Assembly: GCA_944324915.1 (NCBI GenBank)
Contig: CALUYD010000004.1
Span: 79,615 to 143,614 of the forward strand
Length of the DNA: 64,000 bases
Source: Candidatus Gastranaerophilales bacterium
GTDB taxonomy: Bacteria; Cyanobacteriota; Vampirovibrionia; Gastranaerophilales; Gastranaerophilaceae
Direction: 5' to 3'
Shown here: positions 46,955 to 56,543 of the stretch, piece after piece
How positions within the stretch are numbered: position 1 is the stretch's first letter
How the letters are laid out: the number at the start of each line of letters is the position of its first letter
Program-made: the position numbers and the translations under genes
Notes under the pieces: model-generated
The model's database searches: none
What the model saw: the letters and a program-made list of their open reading frames with translations, nothing else
Told to the model about the DNA's origin: nothing

Positions 46955-47620
46955 ATGATTTATTTTATGAAAGTCAATTTTATAGAAAACAATTGTAACA
47001 TTGTAAACACAGGCAAATTCAACATGGATTTTGATATTGGAATGCTTGATTTTGCAATAAAAAACAAAATTGATTACGCTCTGATAAGATTTTATCAATG
47101 GTATCCAAAATGCATTTCATTGGGGTGTCACCAAAAGGATGACTGCTATAAAGATTTAGGAATTGATACCGTTAAAAGAGTAAGTGGAGGAAGGGCTCTT
47201 TTACATGATAGAGAATTAACCTATTGCTTTGTTTCGCCGATTTTTAAAGAAAGCATAATTGAAAGCTATAAAGAAATTTCAAGCGCTCTTATTTTAGGCT
47301 TTAAAAAACTTGGAATAGAGCTTGATTTTGCCAAAAATGAAAATAAAAACCTATCTTATTGCATGAATATTTCATCAGGAGCTGATGTATCCTATCAAGG
47401 TAAAAAATTCATAGGTTCAGCTCAATTCAGACGCCAAGGATATTTACTTCAACACGGCTCAATTCCATACGAACTAGACTATGATTTAATTCAAAAAATA
47501 TTTTCTCAAGATGTTGAAAAAGAACATATAATAACCCTAAACGAAATTAATCCGAACCTTTCAACTCGTCAGATAATTGATGCGCTAAAAGAAGGATTTA
47601 TTGAATATTTTGAAAAATAA
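46955..47620 (+). CDS. Lipoate-protein ligase family protein (LplA/LipM type)
   Basis: 221 residues of the biotin/lipoate A/B ligase fold: F-Y-Q-W-Y-P-K-C-I-S-L-G-C-H-Q, the nucleotide/substrate motif V-K-R-V-S-G-G-R-A-L-L-H, and the lysine motif G-K-K-F-I-G-S-A-Q. It attaches lipoate or octanoate to carrier proteins. A cysteine in the W-Y-P-K-C position fits LipM-like octanoyltransferases. ATG 46967 is an alternative start; neither has a clear SD. Confidence 0.87.
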   Translation: MIYFMKVNFIENNCNIVNTGKFNMDFDIGMLDFAIKNKIDYALIRFYQWYPKCISLGCHQKDDCYKDLGIDTVKRVSGGRALLHDRELTYCFVSPIFKESIIESYKEISSALILGFKKLGIELDFAKNENKNLSYCMNISSGADVSYQGKKFIGSAQFRRQGYLLQHGSIPYELDYDLIQKIFSQDVEKEHIITLNEINPNLSTRQIIDALKEGFIEYFEK

Positions 47621-48895
47621 TTATTCAAAACGTTTAAAAATTACATCAATATTTTTTAAATATTTTTCTTGATTAAAACAATCCGATATTTCATCATCGG
47701 ATAGATGTTTTTTCATATTTTCCTTAAAATCGCCATCATTTGAAAAAGCGTCAAGTGCCTCTTTTTGAACAATTTTATAGGCTTCTTCACGAGTATAATT
47801 ATGCTCTAATAATTTCAATAAACAACTTTGAGAATAGATAATTCCGCCGTATTTATGAGCATTTTTTATCATATTTTTTTCTTTTATAACAAGATTTTCA
47901 ATAACATTTAAAAAACGATTAAGCATATAATCAATTAAAATCGTGCTATCAGGAAATATTATTCTCTCAACAGATGAATGAGAAATATCTCTTTCATGCC
48001 AGAGGGCAATATTTTCCATTGCACAAATCGTATTACTTCTTAAAACTCTTGCTAAACCGGACAAATTCTCGCTTGCAATAGGGTTTTTCTTATGAGGCAT
48101 AGCAGATGATCCTTTTTGCCCGTTTGAAAAGCCTTCTTCAACTTCCGCCACTTCAAAGCGTTGAAGATGTCTTATCTCAATTGAAAAATTCTCAATAACG
48201 GCTCCAATTAATGCTATTGCTTGAATATAGCTTGCATGTCTATCACGAGCTATAACTTGAGTAGAAATTTTTGCACTTCTTAAACCCAAAATCTCGCAAG
48301 TTTTTTCTTCTACAATAGGATTAATATTTGAATATGTTCCGCAAGGCCCTGAAATTTGACCGACTAAAACATCATCCAGCGCTTGATTAAAGCGTTTTTG
48401 CGCTCTTTGAAGCATATCAAGCAAATTTAACAATTTAAATCCGAATGTTATAACTTCAGCGCCAATCCCATGGCTTCTTCCCAAACAAACAGTATTTTTA
48501 TGTTTATAGGCAAGATTTTTAACTGCAAAAATTAATTTATCCAAATCTTCATTTATAATTTTAGACGCATCTTTAATCTGAAGCGCAAAAGCTGTATCTA
48601 TAACATCAGAGCTTGTTAAGCCTTTATGAATATAAGGTGAATATTTTCTATCCACATTTTCATTTACATTTTCTAAGAAAGCTATAACATCATGACGAGT
48701 AATTTTTTCAATCTCATCAATTCTTTTAATGTCAAATTTTGCGGTTTTTTTAATCTCATCATAAATATCTTGACTAAAATTACCCAATTCAACCTGAGCT
48801 TTAACAACGGCAAGCTCTACATCTAAATAATAAGAAAATTTTTTGTTTAACTCCCAAATGTTTGCCATTTGAGGACGAGAATATCTTTCAATCAT
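47621..48895 (-). CDS. purB: Adenylosuccinate lyase
   Basis: 424 residues from ATG 48895 (M-I-E-R-Y-S-R-P-Q-M), the usual N-terminus; the longer reading from 48910 is unlikely. The fumarase-superfamily signature G-S-S-A-M-P-H-K-K-N-P is present, as are T-S-S-D-V-I-D-T and the general-acid R-S-H-G-I-G. The enzyme acts twice in purine synthesis, releasing fumarate from SAICAR and adenylosuccinate. It ends convergently with the lipoate ligase gene. Confidence 0.95.
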   Translation of the reverse strand: MIERYSRPQMANIWELNKKFSYYLDVELAVVKAQVELGNFSQDIYDEIKKTAKFDIKRIDEIEKITRHDVIAFLENVNENVDRKYSPYIHKGLTSSDVIDTAFALQIKDASKIINEDLDKLIFAVKNLAYKHKNTVCLGRSHGIGAEVITFGFKLLNLLDMLQRAQKRFNQALDDVLVGQISGPCGTYSNINPIVEEKTCEILGLRSAKISTQVIARDRHASYIQAIALIGAVIENFSIEIRHLQRFEVAEVEEGFSNGQKGSSAMPHKKNPIASENLSGLARVLRSNTICAMENIALWHERDISHSSVERIIFPDSTILIDYMLNRFLNVIENLVIKEKNMIKNAHKYGGIIYSQSCLLKLLEHNYTREEAYKIVQKEALDAFSNDGDFKENMKKHLSDDEISDCFNQEKYLKNIDVIFKRFE

Positions 48896-48919
48896 AAAAT
48901 GATTATACAATAATTTAAA

Positions 48920-49522
48920 TTATTTTACACCAAATTTTCCAATACCTATTATATATTGGTCAATTCCTAAAATGTTAGGTTCTAATTCATTATTCACATC
49001 AATAAAAATCAAAGCGCAGACGTTTTCTCTTTCTCTTTTTTCAGGAGTTGAAGGGTCATATATATAATCAATTGTTGTTGTACAATTTCCGTTTGATTTA
49101 AAACCGACAAAAGAGCCATTTTTCATAATAAACCCATCAAATGATGAAGGTTTAACATCTGTTATAGAAGTTGTTCCGTTTGTTAAATCTCTTGAAGAAT
49201 ATTCAGCACTTAAAGATTTATTTCTAAGACCTAAAAGATGATTTTGATATAGTGCAGTTAATCTTGAAATTGAATCGGTGGATTCAATAGAAAATTGACC
49301 TGTTGAATCCACCAATCTTGTAAAATTATAGTTGTTTGTATTTTTTGCTAAAATCATTTTTGTTGCAAAATCAATTTGAATAAAAACGCCTTTAGCAGCC
49401 TTTATAAGAGCGTCTTCTTGTATCTCTTTAGGGCGAAATATATTAAGCATAACAACACTTAGTATGCCTATTACAATTATTACAATTATCTGCTCTAAGA
49501 AAGTATACGCTCTAAATTTCAT
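48920..49522 (-). CDS. Prepilin-like protein, third of three
   Basis: 200 residues from ATG 49522, 1 base after the preceding stop. Short leader K-F-R then A-Y-T-F-L-E-Q-I-I-V-I-I-V-I-G: a prepilin peptidase site with Glu+5 and a hydrophobic helix; Ala replaces the usual Gly at -1. The globular part ends with D-V-N-N-E-L-E-P-N-I-L-G-I-D-Q-Y, the shared tail motif of the trio. Likely a minor pilin or pseudopilin. Confidence 0.82.
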   Translation of the reverse strand: MKFRAYTFLEQIIVIIVIGILSVVMLNIFRPKEIQEDALIKAAKGVFIQIDFATKMILAKNTNNYNFTRLVDSTGQFSIESTDSISRLTALYQNHLLGLRNKSLSAEYSSRDLTNGTTSITDVKPSSFDGFIMKNGSFVGFKSNGNCTTTIDYIYDPSTPEKRERENVCALIFIDVNNELEPNILGIDQYIIGIGKFGVK

Positions 49523-49523
49523 A

Positions 49524-50114
49524 TTAATCGTATTGTATACCGGCATCACCAATAGGAAGAATAAATCTGTCTTTTCCTATTGTATTTGGTTCTTCTTCTC
49601 CGTTTGTATCAAACAATAGTAGGCCTTGTGAAGCTGTTGCTTGCTCAGGTGCATCTTCTCCAGGGAATATTGTATCGGTTGGTGTTGTAACTTCAGTAGC
49701 TGAAATACCGATACAAGCACCATCTTTTAAATATGCTGCTTCAGCATTTAATGAAGTAGCTTGTCCGCCTGTTACACAAAATGAAGTTGCAGGAACATCT
49801 GTTCTTATTGTTGTTAAATATTTTTTATAATATTCCAATACTGTTGCGGCATTTCCTTTATATTCAAATTGAGTACCGTCATCTTGAACTAAAGATTTAA
49901 AATCACCAAGTTTTGTATTATTAACTAAAATTTGAGTTGTAGCAGTGTCAATTTCTGATAAAACTTTTTTAGCTAAAACTCTTAAACCTTTTTCTTTAAA
50001 TTCAGCCGGTTTTAATGTAGTAATCATAATTGTTGCAATGATACCCAAAATAGTCATTACAAGGATTGCTTCAGCCATTGTGAAAGCACTTAGTTTTTTG
50101 TTTCTTATATGCAT
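49524..50114 (-). CDS. Prepilin-like protein, second of three
   Basis: 196 residues. Leader ends K-L-S-A, mature start F-T-M-A-E-A-I-L-V-M-T-I-L-G with Glu+5. The C-terminal domain carries one visible disulfide-capable Cys pair and ends with D-T-N-G-E-E-E-P-N-T-I-G-K-D-R-F-I-L-P-I. This D-x-N-G, P-N, G-x-D pattern resembles the calcium loop of type II secretion major pseudopilins. Nine bases downstream of the first prepilin gene. Confidence 0.84.
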   Translation of the reverse strand: MHIRNKKLSAFTMAEAILVMTILGIIATIMITTLKPAEFKEKGLRVLAKKVLSEIDTATTQILVNNTKLGDFKSLVQDDGTQFEYKGNAATVLEYYKKYLTTIRTDVPATSFCVTGGQATSLNAEAAYLKDGACIGISATEVTTPTDTIFPGEDAPEQATASQGLLLFDTNGEEEPNTIGKDRFILPIGDAGIQYD

Positions 50115-50123
50115 TTTATCTCC

Positions 50124-50762
50124 TTAATTATCTTCATATACAATTCCACGCTTTGCAATAGGCACTATATATTGATCAGAACCTAATTTATTTGGTTTTT
50201 TATAACCGTTCACATCAAGATAAACAGAACCGCAAATGTTATTTACGGAATATCTATTCCTTTTTGCAGGAAGTACAACATTTTCTTCTGTTTTATCACA
50301 TCCGCCATAAAATCTAAAACCGATTAATACACCGTCATTTCCAATAAAAAAATCGCTGTATAATTCTTTTAATGTCTTATCTAGCGCATTTTTATCATAA
50401 GTTGCAAGCGGTTTAGCAAAATATTCATCATTCAAATCTACATCTTGAGTCGAATTTGCAATATATTTTCCATAAAGACCTGACATATCAGAAGTTATAT
50501 CAGCATCTTCAATAGAAAAACGCTTACCGTTATATGTTAAACTTGTAAAATCATCTAAACCTGCGTCATATATTAATATTTCAGTTGATGCCTGAATTAA
50601 ACTTCCTACTGTTTTTTCTGCTAATGTTGTCCAGCCTCTTTTGGCAGGATCATCCACAAGCAATTGAGGTATTGTAATTGCCGCTATAACACCTATTATA
50701 ATTAATACTAATAAAGCCTCCGGAAGTGTAAAGGCGTTTATTTTTTTACTTTTTTCTTCCAT
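50124..50762 (-). CDS. Prepilin-like protein, first of three
   Basis: 212 residues from ATG 50762 (M-E-E-K-S-K-K-I-N-A), then F-T-L-P-E-A-L-L-V-L-I-I-I-G with Glu+5. The tail D-V-N-G-Y-K-K-P-N-K-L-G-S-D-Q-Y-I-V-P-I is the best preserved of the three. No assembly ATPase, platform protein or peptidase is nearby, so the trio depends on machinery elsewhere. A terminator of the oad operon lies 70 bases upstream. Confidence 0.84.
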   Translation of the reverse strand: MEEKSKKINAFTLPEALLVLIIIGVIAAITIPQLLVDDPAKRGWTTLAEKTVGSLIQASTEILIYDAGLDDFTSLTYNGKRFSIEDADITSDMSGLYGKYIANSTQDVDLNDEYFAKPLATYDKNALDKTLKELYSDFFIGNDGVLIGFRFYGGCDKTEENVVLPAKRNRYSVNNICGSVYLDVNGYKKPNKLGSDQYIVPIAKRGIVYEDN

Positions 50763-50831
50763 ATCATTATTATACAAGTTTTAAGGCTTAATTCAATTAA
50801 AAGTCATCTATATGAATTAGAAAATTCGCAC

Positions 50832-50861
50832 AAAAAAAGCGGAGCATAAACTCCGCTTTTT
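50832..50861 (-). terminator. Intrinsic terminator of the oad operon
   Basis: Stem AAAGCGGAG / CTCCGCTTT, loop CATAAA, with long A and T tracts; the T tract on the minus strand follows the oadB stop by 17 bases. Confidence 0.88.
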
Positions 50862-50878
50862 ATATTTTAATAAAAATA

Positions 50879-52111
50879 TTAATGAGGACAAACAGCAAGC
50901 AAGATACCGGCTGCAACAGCAGAACCGATAACGCCTGATACGTTTGGACCCATAGCGTGCATTAATAAGAAGTTTTGAGGATTAGCCTCTAAACCAACTT
51001 TATTAGATACACGAGCTGCCATAGGAACAGCAGAAACACCGGCTGAACCAATTAGCGGATTGATTTTTTCTTTTAAGAACAAGTTCATTATTTTTGCCAT
51101 AACTACACCCGCACCTGTTGCTAGAGAGAAAGCTATAACACCAAGTACAAGAATAAATAATGTTTGAACTGTTAAGAATTGATCAGCAGAAAGTTTTGAA
51201 CCTACTGATAAACCTAAGAAAATAGTTACGATATTGATTAATGCATTTTGCATAGTGTTTGAAAGTCTTTCAACAACTCCGCATTCTCTGCATAAATTAC
51301 CGAATGCTAAAGCACCAACAAGAGGGCAGGCATCAGGTAAGAAAATTATACATAATGAAAGTACCAAAAGAGGGAAAACAATTTTTTCACGTTGTGAAAC
51401 ATCTCTTAATTGGCTCATTTGTATTTTTCTTTCAGCTTCAGTTGTTAATAACTTCATAATTGGAGGTTGAATAACAGGAACTAAAGCCATATAAGAATAT
51501 GCAGCAACCGCAATTGCACCTAATAAATGAGGAGCTAATTTTGTTGTAACGAAAATTGATGTAGGACCATCAGCACCGCCAATGATACCGATTGCACCTG
51601 CTTCCGGTAATGTGAAACCAAAACAGCATAGCGCAAGCAATAGTGCACCAAATATACCAAATTGAGCAGCACCGCCCAATAGAGCAGTTTTTGGGTTAGC
51701 TAATAAAGGACCAAAGTCAGTCATTGCACCAACGCCCATAAAGATAATTAATGGGAATAAGCCTTGATGAATACCTGCTTCATAGATAATACCTAAAAAG
51801 CCTGAAGGACCTGCTATATCACATACAGGGATATTTGATAAAAATCCGCCAAATGCGATTGGCACTAATAATAATGGTTCGTATTGTTTTTTAATACCTA
51901 ACCACATTAAGAATAAACAAATTACAAGCATAATAGGGCAACCGAACTGATGCAAAAATTGTTCTGCTGCAGGTCCTATGTATGCGCCAAATGTTTGAAA
52001 ATCAACAATTGTATCTGTTGGTGGTACAACAATATCAGGATTAGCAGGTTTTACAAAGTTATAAATACCTGTTGTTTGCCATAATTGTTGGAAAATTTCA
52101 GCTATATTCAT
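50879..52111 (-). CDS. oadB: Sodium-pumping decarboxylase beta subunit
   Basis: 410 residues, about ten hydrophobic segments. The family motifs [19 protein letters not shown] and the C-terminal [14 protein letters not shown] are intact; the Asp in A-D-G-P-T is the residue tied to Na+ transport in OadB/GcdB. The protein decarboxylates carboxybiotin and exports Na+. It follows oadA by 18 bases. Confidence 0.94.
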   Translation of the reverse strand: MNIAEIFQQLWQTTGIYNFVKPANPDIVVPPTDTIVDFQTFGAYIGPAAEQFLHQFGCPIMLVICLFLMWLGIKKQYEPLLLVPIAFGGFLSNIPVCDIAGPSGFLGIIYEAGIHQGLFPLIIFMGVGAMTDFGPLLANPKTALLGGAAQFGIFGALLLALCCFGFTLPEAGAIGIIGGADGPTSIFVTTKLAPHLLGAIAVAAYSYMALVPVIQPPIMKLLTTEAERKIQMSQLRDVSQREKIVFPLLVLSLCIIFLPDACPLVGALAFGNLCRECGVVERLSNTMQNALINIVTIFLGLSVGSKLSADQFLTVQTLFILVLGVIAFSLATGAGVVMAKIMNLFLKEKINPLIGSAGVSAVPMAARVSNKVGLEANPQNFLLMHAMGPNVSGVIGSAVAAGILLAVCPH

Positions 52112-52129
52112 TTTTTATTTTCCTCCAAC

Positions 52130-53932
52130 TTAACCGATAACTACCAATGTTTGGCCATTTTTAACAGTATCGCCTTGGCTAACTTCAATTGATTGAATAG
52201 TGCCTGAGAATGGTGATTTAATTTCTGTTTCCATTTTCATAGCTTCAATAACTAATAATACATCGCCTTCTGATACTTCTTCGCCTTGGCTAACTTCAAT
52301 TCTTAATACGTTACCAGGTAGAGCTGCTTTAACTTCTTTACCTTCAGCTGAAGATGTAGATTTAGTTTCTTCAATACCTGCGCTAACTGCAACATCATAA
52401 GATTTTCCGTTAACTGTTGCTTTAGTGCCATCTAATTTAACTGCATATTTTTTACCGTTCAATGTAACAGTGTAACCGTCAGCACTTGTTGCAGTAGCAG
52501 CTTGAGCGCTTTGAGCGGTTGTTTTATCAACTGAAACTTGACCCTTGCCAAGTAAGAATTCAATACCTTTATCAACGTTGCCATCTTTACAAGCTGCTGA
52601 AATAAATAGATTTTCATCAGTTACAGGAAGTCCTGCTGCTTCTAATCTTGCTTTTGCAGCCGCAAGACCTTTTTCCGGATCTTTGTCATTAATATCAACA
52701 ACACGTTCTGTTGTAGGAGCCATATTTAATTTTTCTTCAGCCCATTTAACAAGCTCTGGATCAGGAGCCATAGGAGTTTTACCGAAATAACCAAGCAACA
52801 TTTTTGCATATCCCGGATTAGCAACTTTCCAAGCGCCTTGAGTAGCGTTTAAGAATGCTTGTTGAGCATAGAATTGAGATACAGGTGTAACTGATGTTGC
52901 ATAACCGCCACGTTCAACACATTCTTTCATTGCAGCGATTAAATCAGGGAATTTATCCAACATGCCCATATCTTTTAATTGGTTAACCGTTGTAGCAGTA
53001 GCACCGCCCGGAAGTGGAGCTTGAATTAAAATTGGATTAACTGCTAATGAAATTGGTGAAATAGGATAATCTTTCATACATTCTTTGAAGATTTCTTCTG
53101 TTTCCATAATTTTCTTGATATCTAAACCAAGGTCATATTCACTGCCTTTCAATGCATGCCACATAGAAATAATATCAGGTTGACCTGTACCGCCTGAAAC
53201 AGGTTTCATAGCTAAATCGATACCATCAGCACCACCATCTAGTGCTGCTAAATATGCAGCTAAACCTGTACCTGCTGTTTCATGTGAATGGAAGCGAATA
53301 TGAGCATCAGCGCCCAACAATTCACGAGCCATTTTAACTGTTTCATAAACTTTTTTAGGATTTGATGTACCTGAAGCATCTTTAAACGCTAAAGAATCAA
53401 ATGGCAAACCTGAATCTAATATATTTCTTAAAACTTTTTCATAGAAAGCTACATCATGAGCACCTTCACAACCAAATGGAAGCTCCATCATTGTAATTGT
53501 AACTTCATGTTTTAAACCATGTGCTTTAATTGATTTAGCTGAATCAATTAAATTATCAACATCATTCAATGCATCAAAGTTTCTAATTACATTAACGCCG
53601 TGTTTTGCAAACATTTTAGCGTGCAAATCAATAACATCACGGGGTTGAGAATTTAGACCTACAACATTAACGCCACGAGATAATGATTGCAATACAACAT
53701 CCGGACCGACTGCAGATCTGATTTTATCCATAGTTTCAAAAGCATTTTCATTACAGAAGAAAATAGGCACTTGAAAACGAGCACCGCCTGCTGTTTCAAA
53801 ATGTTTTAAACCAGCGCCAACTGCTGCTTGCAGCGCAGGAATAAAATCATCTACTAATACTTTTGCGCCGTAAATTGATTGAAAACCGTCACGGAATGAC
53901 GTATCCATAACTTTAATTAATTTTTTTGACAT
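52130..53932 (-). CDS. oadA: Oxaloacetate-decarboxylase-type alpha subunit with biotinyl domain
   Basis: 600 residues. Carboxyltransferase barrel with D-T-S-F-R-D-G-F-Q-S, F-K-D-A-S-G-T and the metal site H-S-H-E-T-A-G. A PYC_OADA-like region follows, then a linker with a small G-Y-T-V-T-L-N-G-K-K-Y-A-V repeat element. The C-terminal biotinyl domain has E-A-M-K-M-E-T-E-I with the biotin lysine near residue 566. It moves CO2 from oxaloacetate (or a related 2-oxoacid) to biotin. RBS AGAGGA is placed well. Pyruvate carboxylase B-type use cannot be excluded, but the OadB/OadG neighbours favour the Na+ pump. Confidence 0.93.
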   Translation of the reverse strand: MSKKLIKVMDTSFRDGFQSIYGAKVLVDDFIPALQAAVGAGLKHFETAGGARFQVPIFFCNENAFETMDKIRSAVGPDVVLQSLSRGVNVVGLNSQPRDVIDLHAKMFAKHGVNVIRNFDALNDVDNLIDSAKSIKAHGLKHEVTITMMELPFGCEGAHDVAFYEKVLRNILDSGLPFDSLAFKDASGTSNPKKVYETVKMARELLGADAHIRFHSHETAGTGLAAYLAALDGGADGIDLAMKPVSGGTGQPDIISMWHALKGSEYDLGLDIKKIMETEEIFKECMKDYPISPISLAVNPILIQAPLPGGATATTVNQLKDMGMLDKFPDLIAAMKECVERGGYATSVTPVSQFYAQQAFLNATQGAWKVANPGYAKMLLGYFGKTPMAPDPELVKWAEEKLNMAPTTERVVDINDKDPEKGLAAAKARLEAAGLPVTDENLFISAACKDGNVDKGIEFLLGKGQVSVDKTTAQSAQAATATSADGYTVTLNGKKYAVKLDGTKATVNGKSYDVAVSAGIEETKSTSSAEGKEVKAALPGNVLRIEVSQGEEVSEGDVLLVIEAMKMETEIKSPFSGTIQSIEVSQGDTVKNGQTLVVIG

Positions 53933-53956
53933 CTTATTATCCTCTTAAATTATCTA

Positions 53957-54193
53957 TTAACCACGAGCTACTGCCATAGCCACAACAAGAGCAATTTCAG
54001 AATCATCTGATTTTGCAACTTTTTTAGATGTTTTGGCATCTGCTATTGCAACAGGGCAAACTTTATTAAGCCATGCAACAGCATTTGCCATAATCATAAT
54101 AGCAAAAACTAAAATAACCAAAAATGAGAATACGATTCCCATTCCGACAGCTAAAGTAGTTCCGCCTTGAATCCATAATTCAGGGTTTAACAT
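53957..54193 (-). CDS. oadG: Sodium-pumping decarboxylase gamma-like subunit
   Basis: 78 residues: one N-terminal membrane helix (G-M-G-I-V-F-S-F-L-V-I-L-V-F-A-I) and a short cytoplasmic tail ending I-A-L-V-V-A-M-A-V-A-R-G, the OadG layout. OadG holds the alpha and beta subunits together. It overlaps the birA stop by 7 bases and precedes oadA by 24. Confidence 0.85.
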   Translation of the reverse strand: MLNPELWIQGGTTLAVGMGIVFSFLVILVFAIMIMANAVAWLNKVCPVAIADAKTSKKVAKSDDSEIALVVAMAVARG

Positions 54194-54753
54194 AGCACTT
54201 CTCCTTTTATACCGTTACTTAAAAAGTCATTATAAGCATCTTCAAAATTAGACAAAAATTTATCTAAAAATTCATTCTTATCTACATTTTTACCTGTTTC
54301 GTTATATATTGAAGTTGCAGGAATATTAATATTTTTTAATTCATCTTCGCTAAGATTTAAATTAATTCCGCAACCCACTATAACACCTTTGCAGGTTTGA
54401 CCTAAAAATTCGCTTTCTGCCAAAAAACCGGCAATTTTTTTACCGTTAATCAATATATCGTTAGGATATTTAAAGTTGGGCTTTAAATTATATTCTTCAA
54501 GAGTTTTCTTGCCAATTAGGGCAACAAATCTGGTTAATTCATTTAAATAAGTAATATCATTAGGCTTTAGGACAATTGAAATATAAATATTTCCGCCATT
54601 TTTATCAGATGAATACCAAACACGCTCAAATTGTCCATGTCCTTGCGTTTGCAAATCACACGATATAACTTGAAAGTCTTGAAGTTCCTCTAGATGTTGA
54701 TGAGCATAAACGCTTGTTGAATTTAACTCATCAAAATAAATAATACTGCGCAT
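54187..54753 (-). CDS. birA: Biotin-protein ligase (BirA catalytic type)
   Basis: 188 residues with Y-F-D-E-L-N-S-T, T-Q-G-H-G-Q-F-E-R-V-W (the biotinyl-AMP loop, normally G-R-G-R with the first Arg changed here to His-Gly-Gln), K-Y-P-N-D-I-L-I-N-G-K-K-I-A-G-F-L and G-C-G-I-N-L-N. It has no N-terminal DNA-binding domain, so it modifies proteins but does not repress. As first gene of the oad operon it would attach biotin to OadA. Confidence 0.92.
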   Translation of the reverse strand: MRSIIYFDELNSTSVYAHQHLEELQDFQVISCDLQTQGHGQFERVWYSSDKNGGNIYISIVLKPNDITYLNELTRFVALIGKKTLEEYNLKPNFKYPNDILINGKKIAGFLAESEFLGQTCKGVIVGCGINLNLSEDELKNINIPATSIYNETGKNVDKNEFLDKFLSNFEDAYNDFLSNGIKGEVLC

Positions 54754-54793
54754 ACAACAATCATAACAAAAACAAAATTATAAACAATTAAAA

Positions 54794-55411
54794 TTAATGT
54801 TTTTTATTTTTTGCTTCCAAAGCCTTGTTATATTGAATTGAGCGCATATAGGCTCTATCCTTTTCAAAACGTTGTTTATATAATTTTTCAAAATTTTCTT
54901 GAGAATATTTATAATTATCAAAAGTCGCAATTATTGCCTTATGCGCAAGAAAAATAACAAAAGGAGCAGACAGGCAAATAGTTAAAACCATTAAAATAAA
55001 ATGAATTACAAGTTTTCTTTTTAATTCTTTTTGCTTTTGTTCATTTTCTAAATCAATCTTCTTTTGAATTGCATCATTAATATACGCACTTCTCTCATCC
55101 AGCGTCAATTCATCAATAATTGGAACAAAATCTTTAGAAACATAGAAAATATATTTTTTTACAACGGCATTGTTTTCATCAAATTCTTCCCAAATGGATA
55201 AATCTTGAGATTTTTTTTGTTCTTCAACAGTTTTTTTCTCATCTAAATCCATATTTTCTTGAGCTTCTTGAAGCTCATCTTGAGGTTTTGTTGTTTCAAC
55301 ATTAAAAAAATCATCCTCAATAGGAAGATTTTCAACTTCTTCATCATCAAAATCTTTAAATTCTTCTTCTTGAATTTGATTATTTAATTTTTTTTCTTCA
55401 CCGTTATCCAA
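54794..55411 (-). CDS. Acidic membrane-anchored protein, unknown function
   Basis: 205 residues. The first ~85 residues are strongly acidic and low-complexity. Residues ~86-130 form a mixed segment, with one membrane helix at ~134-157 (V-I-H-F-I-L-M-V-L-T-I-C-L) and a basic, tyrosine-containing C-terminal helix. No signal peptide, so the acidic part should be cytoplasmic. Lies 40 bases before birA on the same strand. Not recognised. Confidence 0.6.
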   Translation of the reverse strand: MDNGEEKKLNNQIQEEEFKDFDDEEVENLPIEDDFFNVETTKPQDELQEAQENMDLDEKKTVEEQKKSQDLSIWEEFDENNAVVKKYIFYVSKDFVPIIDELTLDERSAYINDAIQKKIDLENEQKQKELKRKLVIHFILMVLTICLSAPFVIFLAHKAIIATFDNYKYSQENFEKLYKQRFEKDRAYMRSIQYNKALEAKNKKH

Positions 55412-55496
55412 AATTTTCTCCTTAAATTTGATGATAATTGATTATATCATATTTCAAACAAAAATTGATAAACCAAAATTATGATATAATAATCTC

Positions 55497-56543
55497 ATGA
55501 GAATATTAATTTTAGGAAAAGATTACAGCGCAAGGAATTTTTTTAATTTATTTAAAAAAGACAAGAACAATATTATTTTTTCAAATATTCCAACGCTTGA
55601 AAACTATATAAATTTTGAAAATACAAAGGATATACTCGATTTTTGCGAAGCAAATGAAATAAATCTTGTATTAATAACTGATATTGATTTAATTAATCAA
55701 GGTATTCAAGAAGCAATAAGCTCAATTAATATCTATGCTTTTGCGCCATCCATTGACGCTATTGGAATTTGCTCAAGTAAATCATACGCAAAAAAATTCA
55801 TGCACAAAAATAAAATTTTAACTCCGAAATTTTTTATTGCAGAAAAACCGCAAATGGCGCTTGATTATTTTAAATCGACAACAACTCCACAAGCGATTAA
55901 ACCGGATAGCAACAGTTATCAAGAATGTCCTTGTTTTTGCGAAACTTATTCTAATGCTCAAAAAACCATACAACAACTTTTTTCAAGCGGAAATAAAAGA
56001 ATAGTTATAGAAGATTATGTTGAAGGCAAAAACATCAGCCTTTGGACAATTTCAAACGGATATAGCGCAAAAATAATAGGTTCAAGCGCAAAATATCAAA
56101 ATAATATCGCTCTTTTTAACCCTGATTTTATAAATGAAGAATTAAAAGAAAAACTCTACAATGAAGCAATTATGCCTACAATCAACGCTCTTTGCTCTCA
56201 AGATGAAGAATATATAGGCATTTTAGGTTTTGATTTTATAATAACCAAAGAAAATCAAGCATATTTAATAGGATATAATCACTTTTTTGATGATTTAAAC
56301 GTTGATTTTTATACTAAAGGCTTTGATTGCGATTGGATAGAAATATTTGATAGCACTATCACAGGTGATATTTTCCAAAAATATGATATAAAACCTTGTG
56401 ATGATTATATGTTATCTATAAGACAAAATAATAAAATTCATTTTATCAGCGCAAAAACGAAAAATAATCTTGAAAAATATCTTATAGAATTAGATTTTGA
56501 ACTAAAAGAATATAAAGAGGCTCAAAAAATATGGAAATATTAA
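55497..56543 (+). CDS. PurD-like ATP-grasp protein
   Basis: 348 residues. It follows the GAR synthetase scaffold: N-terminal I-L-I-L-G-K-D-Y-S-A-R, a F-A-P-S-I-D-A-I-G-I-C-S-S-K-S-Y-A-K-K-F-M segment like the PurD G-P-x-x-x-A-A-x-x-E-x-S-K-x-F-A-K, then an ATP-grasp region with I-V-I-E-D-Y-V-E-G. It is shorter than PurD (about 420) and the late metal-binding region L-G-F-D-F-I is followed by Y-N-H-F-F rather than the usual N-x-R-F-G-D-P-E. It overlaps the CMP-sugar synthetase gene by 13 bases, so a role in a nearby glycan or ligase pathway is as likely as purine synthesis. Confidence 0.68.
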   Translation: MRILILGKDYSARNFFNLFKKDKNNIIFSNIPTLENYINFENTKDILDFCEANEINLVLITDIDLINQGIQEAISSINIYAFAPSIDAIGICSSKSYAKKFMHKNKILTPKFFIAEKPQMALDYFKSTTTPQAIKPDSNSYQECPCFCETYSNAQKTIQQLFSSGNKRIVIEDYVEGKNISLWTISNGYSAKIIGSSAKYQNNIALFNPDFINEELKEKLYNEAIMPTINALCSQDEEYIGILGFDFIITKENQAYLIGYNHFFDDLNVDFYTKGFDCDWIEIFDSTITGDIFQKYDIKPCDDYMLSIRQNNKIHFISAKTKNNLEKYLIELDFELKEYKEAQKIWKY

